A stretch of 64,000 nucleotides of DNA from DASQPA01 sp963757335 (lineage in GTDB: Bacteria; Acidobacteriota; Thermoanaerobaculia; Multivoradales; UBA5704), in contig CAVWRJ010000009.1 in assembly GCA_963757335.1 (NCBI GenBank), forward strand, positions 134,064-198,063, written 5' to 3'. Shown piece after piece: positions 50,980 to 59,332 of this stretch (position 1 is its first letter; each line of letters begins with the position of its first letter). Below the pieces are notes generated by a model. The model did no database searches. It had not been told where the DNA came from and saw only the letters and a program-made list of their open reading frames with translations. A program made the translations under genes and the position numbers.

Positions 50980-53025
50980 ATGGCCGCGCCGCAGGACCCA
51001 CTCTTGAAATCGCTGGCGGACGACATGGCGCAGAGGCTCAGCGGCAGCGACGGCGCGAGCGCCCTCCTTCTGATGCAGCGCTTCGGGCTCCTCGCCGGGC
51101 CGGAGAAGAGTGCTCCCGGCGTCCGGCCGGGGATCATCGGGATCTGGGAGGCCGGTCCGCACGGGTACGAGCGCTCGCCGGCCCTGCGGCACGAGTGGCA
51201 CCTGTGGGCGAACATCCCGTCCATCCCGCCCAAGGGGGAGAGAAAGCGCGTGCTGCTGCTGGGCGAATCGGCGGCCCGCGGATTCCTCTACGATCCCGAG
51301 TTCAATCCCGCTCAGGCTCTCGAGGCCTCCCTGGCGACGGCCCTGGGCCAGCCGGTCGAGCTCCTCGATCTGGCGAAGAGCGACATCCAGGGCCCCCAGC
51401 TCGCGAGCCTGGTCGGCGCGGTGCCCGCGCTCGATCCCGACGTCCTCGTCTTCTTCGCCGGCAACAACTGGTTCCTGCACGACAAGCGCGACCGCCATCT
51501 CGAAGCGACCGTCCTCAGAAAGCAGGGGGCGCTCGGGCTCAAGGCGCTCCGCGAGGAGCGTCTCGCGGCATTTGTCGACAACCTCCGGCAGCAGTTCACC
51601 CAGATATCAACCCGCCTGCCGATCGTTCTGGTCATCCCGGAGATCAACCTCGCCGACTGGCGCCTGGATGCCGAGGCCGACGCGCCATGGCTGCCCCCCG
51701 ACCGCAACCGGCGCTGGCTCGAATGCCGCGCCGCGGCCCGCGCCGCCCTCGCCGCAGGCACCGCCAACATCGCCGGCACAGCCGGATGTCGGGAAGAGGC
51801 GGAGGCCCGAGCGCGCGAGATGGTGGAGCTCGACGGCGGCACCGCGGCCTCCGGCTGGACCCTCCTCGCCGACTGCGCGAGCGCCGCGGGGAACCTGGAC
51901 GCCGCGCGTGGGTATCTGGAGAAAGCGCGCGATGCCCACCTCTGGGACTTCACCCACCAGACGCCGCGGACTCTCTCGCTCGTCCAGCGCGCTCTCCGCG
52001 ACTCTGCTCTCCCCGGCCGGATCGCCATCGTCGACCTGCCGCACTGTTTCGCCGCCTGGCAGCACGGCGAGCTCCCCGGCAGACGCCTGTTCCTCGACTA
52101 CTGCCATCTGAGCGCCGAGGGAATCCAGGTCGCCATGGCAGCGACGGCGCTCGAAGTTGCGGCTCTCCTCGACCCCGGCCGGTCGCTCCCCGGACTCGCG
52201 AGCCTCGTCGAAGCGGCCCCCTCTCCCTCCGTCCGCATCGGGGCGGCGGCGCACTTCGCCGCGGCGCTCCACTGTGCCCACTGGGGGCAGTCGTACCCGG
52301 TCGTCTCCTTCCACTGCCAGGAGGCAGCCCGGCAATCCCCCGAGATCGCCCAGGCGATGCGGGTCTATCTGGAGCTCCAGACCCGGCGGGCTCCCACCTG
52401 GGCCTGCGCGGCGGTCGAGGGGCTCGCCGCCGCGCCCTTCTTCCTCCACGGCTACATCCTGCAGCACCAGGCCAAGCTCTTCGATCCCATGCTCCTGCCG
52501 GCCATCGCGGAGGCGCTGGAGAAAAACGGTCTCCCCTCCCTGGTATTTCTCGATGGGTTGCGCAAGGAGGAGAGGAGCCTCTCGGAGCGCCCGCGCGATC
52601 TCCTCGACCCCTACCATCGCGCCTCCTGGGCGGACCTCGACTGGCTCGAATGGCCGACCCATTTCCGCCGCGCCTACTCCCCCGTCTCGCGCTATCCCTG
52701 GGTCTCCCGGACGCCGCGCGAAGTGAGCTTCGAGCTCACCTGCCGGCGGACGGATGCAGCGGAGCCCGGCGAGTGCGAGCTGCGGATCAACGGTACCCGC
52801 GTCGCCCGTCTCCCCCTCACTCCCGAATGGAGCACTCTCCACTTCAGCGCTCCCGCCGACCGGGTGCAGGCCGGGGTCAACTGGCTGGAGATCCACTGGC
52901 CGCTCGATCCCCCGGGCGGCGCAGAGGCGATCGAGCGCATCGCTCTCGACCATGAGGTGGGCCGCTTCATCCCCCTGCTGCCGGTCTTTGCCGAGATCTC
53001 CTCCCTGAGCGTGGTCCAGCCCTGA
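50980..53025 (+). CDS. SGNH-hydrolase-like protein, copy 2
   Basis: A 681-residue paralogue of 32723-34759 with the same catalytic blocks: Ser in LLGESAARGFLYDPEF, Asn in LVFFAGNNWFLHD and the Asp/His pair in LFLDYCHLSAEG. It has a short insertion with ANIAGTAGCREE in the TPR-like part that copy 1 lacks, and otherwise aligns end to end, including the C-terminal beta domain (FELTCRRTDA, VNWLEIHWPL). TTGGAGGAACG precedes the ATG. Retention of both genes together in both copies suggests a joint function. Confidence 0.83.
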   Translation: MAAPQDPLLKSLADDMAQRLSGSDGASALLLMQRFGLLAGPEKSAPGVRPGIIGIWEAGPHGYERSPALRHEWHLWANIPSIPPKGERKRVLLLGESAARGFLYDPEFNPAQALEASLATALGQPVELLDLAKSDIQGPQLASLVGAVPALDPDVLVFFAGNNWFLHDKRDRHLEATVLRKQGALGLKALREERLAAFVDNLRQQFTQISTRLPIVLVIPEINLADWRLDAEADAPWLPPDRNRRWLECRAAARAALAAGTANIAGTAGCREEAEARAREMVELDGGTAASGWTLLADCASAAGNLDAARGYLEKARDAHLWDFTHQTPRTLSLVQRALRDSALPGRIAIVDLPHCFAAWQHGELPGRRLFLDYCHLSAEGIQVAMAATALEVAALLDPGRSLPGLASLVEAAPSPSVRIGAAAHFAAALHCAHWGQSYPVVSFHCQEAARQSPEIAQAMRVYLELQTRRAPTWACAAVEGLAAAPFFLHGYILQHQAKLFDPMLLPAIAEALEKNGLPSLVFLDGLRKEERSLSERPRDLLDPYHRASWADLDWLEWPTHFRRAYSPVSRYPWVSRTPREVSFELTCRRTDAAEPGECELRINGTRVARLPLTPEWSTLHFSAPADRVQAGVNWLEIHWPLDPPGGAEAIERIALDHEVGRFIPLLPVFAEISSLSVVQP

Positions 53026-53030
53026 CCGCC

Positions 53031-53072
53031 GGGTCCGTTCGAACCTGCGGGCGGTCTCCTGCGGGCGCAGCG
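53031..53072. repeat. truncated dispersed palindromic element, copy E
   Basis: GGGTCCGTTCGAACCTGCGG then GCGGTCTCCTGCGGGCGCAG matches the left half of copy B. The right half and right arm are missing; unrelated sequence follows. It lies just after the stop of SGNH copy 2. Confidence 0.75.
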
Positions 53073-53154
53073 ACGGTGACGGAGCGGTAGTGAGCGATTG
53101 AAGCGGCGTTTTGCGTCCCTCGAAGAGAACGGCTTACTTCCGAGGAGAAAACGC

Positions 53155-53352
53155 ATGAACGACGACCGCCCGCTCCCCGCTCCCAAGGTCCTGAACCAGC
53201 TGTTGGAGGCGACTTTCGGGCCGCAGACCGCCGCCATCGACCGCGCCGTGCGGCGGGGCGTCCTCGACCTGGGAACCGCGGCAGAGCTCCTGGAGCACCA
53301 GGCTTCAGCCCGGATCGGGCTCACCCGGCTGATCGGAGGGGCCGGGGCCTAG
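53155..53352 (+). CDS. small conserved-looking protein of unknown function, 65 aa
   Basis: ATG 53155, with GAGGAG seven bases upstream, opens MNDDRPLPAPKVLNQLLEAT and continues with two further helices (AAIDRAVRRGVLDLGTAAEL, LLEHQASARIGLTRLIG). It is probably a compact helical protein. Its TAG stop shares the bases CTAG with the stop of treY on the other strand. No family recognised. Confidence 0.6.
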   Translation: MNDDRPLPAPKVLNQLLEATFGPQTAAIDRAVRRGVLDLGTAAELLEHQASARIGLTRLIGGAGA

Positions 53353-56085
53353 CGGCCACGGAGGAGGAGGGCGACGGGGAAACGGGCGAGGAGAGCCGAG
53401 ACCGGCTGCTCTCCCCCGTCGACCTCCTCCCCGGTGAGCTCGTTGCGCCATCGCCCGGCAGGAAGCTCGACCGCGGTCTCCCCCCAGTCGCCACCCAGTC
53501 CCATCACCAGCCGCGGCACGATCGTGACCACCCCGCCGTCTCCACAGGCGCGGGTGAAGGCCACGGCGTGCTCCGATTGGGGACCGCGGACGGGCAGAGC
53601 GCGGTAGGTCGAGCCGCGGCCGAAAAGCTCTGGGTGGCGGCGGCGCAGATGGAGGCCCTGGCGGATCGAGCCAGAGTTTGGGGAGGCCCTCGTCCACCCG
53701 GGCCAGGATCGCCTCGGGCGTGGGATTTCCCTCCAGGTCGGCGAGGAGACGGCGGCGCAGCTCGTAGTCGACCGGTCGGCGGTTGTCGGGGTCGACGAGC
53801 GAGAGGTCCCAGATCTCGCTCCCCTGGTAGAAGTCGGGGACCCCGGGGGCGGTGAGCTTCAGAAGCACCTGGGCGAGCGAGCTCACCCGCCCGGGAGCGA
53901 CGAGCGGGGCGACGAAGGCTGCGAGGTCGGCGAGGAAGGTGGAGTCCGCCAGGACACCCTCGGCGAAGCCGCGGACGGCGGCCTCGTAGGCCGGATCGGG
54001 GCGGGTCCAGGAGGTCTTCCGCTTGGCTTCCCGGATCGCCTTTTCCAGGTAGGTCCAGAGGCGCTCGGAGTCGATCGGCCAGGCTCCCACGAGGGTTTGA
54101 TAGAGGAGGTACTCGGCGCTCCGGTCCGGCGGGTTCTCCCCCCAATGCTTTTCGTTGAGAGTCCTCCAGCGGCGGACCGCCGCCGCCCACTCCTCCGGGA
54201 TCTCGGAGAGCAGGTCGAGCCTCGCCCGCACGTCCTCGCTCCGTTTGGTGTCGTGGGTCGAGGTGGCGAGCATCGACTCCGGCCAGCGCTCCTGGTTCTC
54301 CCGGCAGGCGCGGTGGAAGTCCTCCGGCGCCACCCCGAAACGGCCGGGGTCCCCCCCCACCTCGTTGAGCGCGGTCAGGCGAAGGAAGGTGTAGAAGGCG
54401 GTGTCCTCCAGCCCCTTGGCCATGACCGGGCCCGTGAGCTGCTGGAAACGCATGGCGAGCTCCCCCTCGATTTCGCCAGCGATGGTCAAGGTCAGGAGGT
54501 CGCGGAGGAAGTCGAAGAGATCGCTCGCCAGGTCGCTCCTCCGAACCCGGGCAGCGGCGATCGCATCCTCTAGATAGCGGACATCCCGCGCTCCGACCTC
54601 CTGGCCTTCGCCACCTTGGGCGCGAACGTAGGTGCGGTAGACCGGGAAGCAGGCCGCGACCTCGCTCAAGGCGAGGCGCAGCTCGAAGCGGGTGTAGTCG
54701 CGGTGCCGGCGGTGGCGCTCGCAGACCGCCAGGAAGAGCTCGGCCAGACGGTTGAGGTCGCTCGCCAGGAGCTGCTCCAAAACGAGATGCTTCTTCTCGC
54801 GGACGATCTCCGGCCAGTCGACGCTCTCCCCCGAGAGCTCGGCCCACAGCTCGGTCAGTGGGCCCTCCCCCGCCGGATCGACGAAGAGGCCGTTCACGAG
54901 GTTCAGAAAGTCGTAGCCGGTCGTCCCCGCTACGGGCCAATCGGCGGGCAGCGGCTCGCCGGGCTCGAGGATCTTCTCGGCCACCACCCAGGCCCCCGGG
55001 GCCCGCCGGCGCAGGCGCTCGAAGTAGCCCTGCGGATCGTAGAGGCCGTCCGGGTGATCCACCCGCAGGCCGTCCAAGATCCCTTTCTCCACCCAGTCGA
55101 GGACCCGGGCATGGGTATCCGAGAAGACCCGCTCGTCCTCCGCCCGCAGCCCCACGAGGCTGTGGACGTCGAAGAAGCGGCGGTAGTCGAGCTCGCGCCC
55201 GGCGGTGCGCCAGAAGGCCGGGCGATAGTTCTGGCGTTCCAAGAGAGCATCGAGCAGATCGGGATCGGCATTCACCGCAGCGACCTGGGCGTCGACCGCC
55301 GCCGCCACCTCCGGTTTTTCCGCGCTCAACCGATTGAGTTGGCCACGGAGGACCTCCTTGTCGCGGTGGCGGACGAGGACGCTCTCACGGTCGGTCGAGG
55401 TGGAGATCGGCAGCCGCGCCAGGGCATCGGCAATGAAGGCGAGGTCGGGCGAGCCGCAGCGCCTGGCCGCCTCGGCGAGGAGAGTGTCGAGCGAGCGCGG
55501 GGCGACCGGCATCCGGTGCTCGTGGTAGTGGATCTCGAAGCCCCCCCCATTCCGGACCAGTTTCATCTCGCCGGCTTCCAGCACCCGGCCGTAGTGGTCG
55601 CCCAAAATGGGCAGGAGGACGGTGTTGCGCAACCGCGCCTGAGGCGGATCCCAGTCGACGTCGAAATAGGCGGCATAGCGGGAGGCCGGGCCGTTCTCCA
55701 GCACGTCCCACCACCAGAGGTTGCGCCGGCCCCCCCGGGGGTCGATCGACATGTGGTTGGGAACGATGTCGAGCACCTGCCCCAACCCCGCCTCTAGGAG
55801 GGCCCGGCAGAACCGGGAGTGGCCCTCCTCCCCGCCCAGTTCCTCGTTCACCCGGGAAGGGTCGACGACATCGTAGCCATGGGTGCTCCCCGCCGCCGCC
55901 TGGAGGTAGGGGGAGCAGTAGGCGTGGGTCACCCCGAGGTTTTTAAGGTAGGAGGCGACGGCCGCAGCGGCGTCGAATCCGAAGCCCGCGTGGAGCTGCA
56001 GCCGGTAGGTCGAGAGCGGTGTGGGCACGTCGTCCAGGGGCGTGCAAGGGGCGGGCCTGACAGCTACATCCTCCGGCCGCTCCAT
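53349..56085 (-). CDS. treY: malto-oligosyltrehalose synthase TreY, frameshifted near the C-terminus
   Basis: From ATG 56085 the protein reads through a GH13 glycosidase typical of TreY: STYRLQLHAGFGFDAAAAV, THAYCSPYLQA, VLDIVPNHMS, catalytic Asp in DGLRVDHPDGLYDPQGYFER, acid/base Glu in WVVAEKILEPGE and STHDTKRSEDVRARL. It converts the reducing end of maltodextrins to a trehalose unit. The end of the protein (GLHLRRRHPELFGRGSTYRA, then VTIVPRLVMGLGGDW to 53349) is in the next frame. Skipping one base near 53664-53672 joins them into about 911 residues. treZ is not in the window. A GH57 gene 3 kb away may also act on alpha-glucans. Confidence 0.9.
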
Positions 56086-56202
56086 GAGTACGGTGCCGTC
56101 CTCACCCCAGGACGTTTCGCTCCGCTCTCTCCCGCGTCCTCCCAGGGAATAAGACGGCCTCGCCCTTGCAAAGGCTGAAAATCGTAAGGAAAAGGAGCTC
56201 TT

Positions 56203-57852
56203 ATGCAAGGTCCCTGGAGTGCCGCAACGCTGGTGCTCGTTGCGTTGAGTTTGCCCGCCGCCCTGCCGGCCGCCGTCGCCCCGAAAGCGGTGCCCTCTCC
56301 CCCCGGTTTCAGCGAGCAGGTCGATGTCCGGGCGGTCAACGTGGAGGTCGTGGTCACCGACCGCGCCGGCCGGCTCGTGTCGGGACTCTCGGCCGCCGAC
56401 TTCGACCTCCGGGTCGACGGCAAACCGATGACGGTCGATTACTTCGCCGAGGTCGCGGACGGCCGGGGCGCGGCCGGCGCGGTGGGCACGAGCTATCTCG
56501 TGTTCATCGACGACAGCTTCGGCATCGCCGCCCCGCGCAACGTCGTCCTGGCTCGGCTCGCACAGGACCTCTCCCTCCTCGGTCCCGAGGATCGCATGGC
56601 GATCGTCTCCTGGAATGGGAACCGGCTGTTGCCCCTCTCCGGGTGGAGCGGCGACATCGCCGCTCTCACCGCCGCCCTGGAACAGGCGCGGGAGCTGCCC
56701 ACCCGGGGCCTCGAGGCCCTCCTCGCGCGGCGGTCCCTGGACAGCGAGGCGTCCCTGGACAGCGAGGCGTCCCTGGACAGCGAGGCGTCCCTCCGCGCGG
56801 CACAGATGGACGCATCCCTGAATCCATCGAGCCGGAACCTCGGGGCCTCTAACTCCCTGGGGGACCCGGTCGAGGCCGCGGTGTCCGAGCTCCAGACTCG
56901 CAGCGACGCCCTGGAGCAGACGATGAGCGTCGCCCGTCACGACCCGGACAACCCCTGCCTGGAGGGCACCCTCATCAGTCCGTCCCTCTGTCACCGGTTG
57001 GAGGGGGCGATCGACGGCGCCGCGGCGGCTCTCCGCGGCCTGCCCGTCCCGGGAGGCCGCAAGGTGGCGCTCCTCCTCTCGGGCGGTTGGCCCTTCGGTG
57101 CCGGCGAGGCGATCTGGAAGCCGCTCGTCGACACCGCCGACCAGCTCGGGTACACCCTCTATCCCGTCGACCTCCCGGGCACCTCCGGCAACAGCTTCGC
57201 CAGTTGGGACGGAGAGTCGCGGTCCACCCTGTCCTACCTCGCGAAGAAAACCGGGGGGCGGCCGGCGATCGGCTCCACTCGCCTCGCAGCCTTGAAGACC
57301 GCGATCACCGACACCCGCTCCTACTACACCCTCGGCTTCTCCCCCCTCTGGCGGGCCAACGATTCGCGGCACACGCTCAAGGTGAAGGTGAAGGGCCGCG
57401 GTCTCAACGTCCGCTCGCGGGCCGGCTTCACCGACCTCTCGCCGCGGAGCGAGGTGAGCCTGCGGGCCGAGACCGCCCTCCTCTTCTCCGGCGGCAACGA
57501 GAACCGGCAACTGCGCCTGGAGATCGGACCGCCGACGCGGCACCTCTTCGGGTCCGACGACCTGCCGGTGACCCTCTTCGTGCCGGTCTCGACCCTCTCG
57601 CTCTTCCCCGAGGGGACGGGGTACCGGGGCGAAGCTCTCGTCTCTTTCGCGGTCGTGGACGCGAAGGGCGGGCGAGCCACGTTCTCCGAGGTCCCTCTGC
57701 GGCTTACCCTGAAGACGGCACCGGCACCGGACGGCTACGCCCGGTACCAGACAACCGTCCAACTGCCCCGGCACAGCCGGAGCCTGATCGCGCTCGTCAA
57801 GGATCGCCAGAGCGGCGCCACGCTCTGGGAGCAGACGGCGGTCGGAGAATAA
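56203..57852 (+). CDS. secreted VWA-domain protein of the acidobacterial VWFA-related family
   Basis: A signal peptide (residues 1-25, ending LPAAVA) is followed by VNVEVVVTDRAGRLVSGLSA and DFDLRVDGKPMTVDYF, the opening of acidobacterial VWFA-related proteins. A VWA-like domain has YLVFIDDSFG as a variant metal-site strand. Residues 178-195 are three copies of SLDSEA encoded by an exact 18-bp tandem repeat. The last 200 residues are predicted beta-rich. AAGGAG precedes ATG 56203. Its TAA overlaps the ATG of the next gene, so the two are coupled. The protein is periplasmic or surface-exposed; binding partner unknown. Confidence 0.85.
   Translation: MQGPWSAATLVLVALSLPAALPAAVAPKAVPSPPGFSEQVDVRAVNVEVVVTDRAGRLVSGLSAADFDLRVDGKPMTVDYFAEVADGRGAAGAVGTSYLVFIDDSFGIAAPRNVVLARLAQDLSLLGPEDRMAIVSWNGNRLLPLSGWSGDIAALTAALEQARELPTRGLEALLARRSLDSEASLDSEASLDSEASLRAAQMDASLNPSSRNLGASNSLGDPVEAAVSELQTRSDALEQTMSVARHDPDNPCLEGTLISPSLCHRLEGAIDGAAAALRGLPVPGGRKVALLLSGGWPFGAGEAIWKPLVDTADQLGYTLYPVDLPGTSGNSFASWDGESRSTLSYLAKKTGGRPAIGSTRLAALKTAITDTRSYYTLGFSPLWRANDSRHTLKVKVKGRGLNVRSRAGFTDLSPRSEVSLRAETALLFSGGNENRQLRLEIGPPTRHLFGSDDLPVTLFVPVSTLSLFPEGTGYRGEALVSFAVVDAKGGRATFSEVPLRLTLKTAPAPDGYARYQTTVQLPRHSRSLIALVKDRQSGATLWEQTAVGE
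56734..56787 (+). repeat. three tandem 18-bp units inside the VWA gene
   Basis: TCCCTGGACAGCGAGGCG occurs three times head to tail at 56734, 56752 and 56770, followed by a partial TCCCTC. It encodes SLDSEA three times. Being identical and in frame, the copies probably arose by recent slippage and could vary in number between strains. Confidence 0.95.
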
Positions 57853-59198
57853 TGGGTCGAGCCGCCGAGCAGTTTGAGCCTCTCTTATCCTCTGCCGGGG
57901 CCGAGCCTTCTCCCGCCGTGCGCTGGCCGCTCGCGCAGCGCATCACCCTGCGGTTCCTGGTCGCTTATTTCGCCCTCTACTTCGTCACCGATCAGGTGGT
58001 GGGTCTGCTGCCGGGGAGCGGCTTTCTCACCCGAAAGTACGCCGCGTTCTGGCTCGTCGTCGTTACCTGGGTGGGCCGACACATCCTCCACACCCGCTAT
58101 GAAATCTATCTAATGGACGGTGGCGACGGCATCAGCAATACCGCTTTCGGCTCCATTCTCTTCCTGTGTTACCTGGCGCTCGCGGCCGCCGCCGCTCTCC
58201 TCTGGTCGGTCTTCGATCGGAAGCGGGATCACTACGAGCGGCTCCACCAGTGGCTGCGCCTCCTGCTCCGCGCGTCGCTCGCGCTCGCGATGATCTCCTA
58301 TGGAATGTTGAAGGCGATCCCCACCCAGATGATCGCTCCGCTGCCTCTCCCCTTCCTCCTGGAGCGCCTGGGCAGCCTCACCCCGATGCGGATGCTGTGG
58401 ATCTTCATCGGCTCCTCGCCGGCGTACGAGTCGTTCACCGGCTGCGCCGAGCTCCTGGGCGGTCTGCTCCTCCTCGTGCCGCGGACGACGCTCCTGGGGG
58501 CCCTGGTCTGCGCCGCGGACATGACGATGGTCGTGACGCTCAACTTCTGCTACGGCGTCCACGTCAAGCTCTACTCGATGCACCTGCTGTTCATGGCCCT
58601 GCTGCTCCTCGCCCCCGACCTTCCCCGGCTGGCCGACCTCTTCCTGTGGAACCGCCGGGTGGAGCCGGCGGTCGTGCCACCGCTCTTCGCCCGTCCGTGG
58701 CGCCATCGCCTGCCCCAGGTTCTGCTGTTTCTCCTCGGGCTTTATTCGATCGGTACGAACTGGGTTGAGACTCGCGTGCGCTACCAGAAGCTCCACCCGC
58801 CGCGGCCGCCGCTCTACGGCGTCTGGTCGGTCGAGGAGTACGCGGTCGACGGCAAGGCCGTGCCGCTCTATGCCGATCCGGAGCGGTGGCGCTTTGTGAT
58901 GTTCCAGCGGCCCCGCGCGCTCACCGTCGAGATCATGATCGGAGCGCGCCGCAGCTATTCGTTGGATCTCGATCTCCAAAACCGGCGGATGAAGCTCGGA
59001 CTCTCGCGGCCCGTGCCGGGATCTCCGCCACCGGTGCCCGGCCCGCCGGCCGAGCTCTCTTTCACCACCCCGGAAAGCGACCTGTTGATCCTCGACGGCC
59101 AGGTGGGTGGCCACCCCATGCATGCCAAGCTGCGCCAGCTGCCCCTCCTCGCGACTGGCTTTAAGTGGATCTTCGACCCTCCCAAGGAAGATCGCTGA
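57852..59198 (+). CDS. DoxX-like integral membrane protein, 448 aa
   Basis: From ATG 57852 the protein has about seven membrane helices: LRFLVAYFALYFVTD, KYAAFWLVVVTWVG, SILFLCYLALAAAAALLWSV, a helix around ALAMISYGML, ELLGGLLLLVPRTTLLGALV with MTMVVTLNFCYG, and LLFMALLLLAPDLPR. SPAYESFTGCAELLGG is the DoxX-family signature region. A soluble C-terminal part of about 130 residues follows (VEEYAVDGKAVPLYADPERW). Its start overlaps the stop of the VWA gene (TAATG), indicating coupled translation and perhaps a shared envelope function. The role is unknown; no quinone or metal site is evident. Confidence 0.8.
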   Translation: MGRAAEQFEPLLSSAGAEPSPAVRWPLAQRITLRFLVAYFALYFVTDQVVGLLPGSGFLTRKYAAFWLVVVTWVGRHILHTRYEIYLMDGGDGISNTAFGSILFLCYLALAAAAALLWSVFDRKRDHYERLHQWLRLLLRASLALAMISYGMLKAIPTQMIAPLPLPFLLERLGSLTPMRMLWIFIGSSPAYESFTGCAELLGGLLLLVPRTTLLGALVCAADMTMVVTLNFCYGVHVKLYSMHLLFMALLLLAPDLPRLADLFLWNRRVEPAVVPPLFARPWRHRLPQVLLFLLGLYSIGTNWVETRVRYQKLHPPRPPLYGVWSVEEYAVDGKAVPLYADPERWRFVMFQRPRALTVEIMIGARRSYSLDLDLQNRRMKLGLSRPVPGSPPPVPGPPAELSFTTPESDLLILDGQVGGHPMHAKLRQLPLLATGFKWIFDPPKEDR

Positions 59199-59332
59199 AC
59201 CAGGCTGTCGGCACAGTCAGCGCTCCTTTCTCGCAGGACTTTAATCACCGGTACAAATCACAGATAAGCACGGAATGCGAACGAGCACAACCTCTGCCAC
59301 CTGCGCGAGAGCGTCTTCAAACTCGCGATGCA

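Noticed and set aside
53305..57774. A 1489-residue minus-strand protein extending treY upstream
   Set aside because: The part upstream of 56085 is antisense to the VWA gene; TreY homology begins just after ATG 56085.
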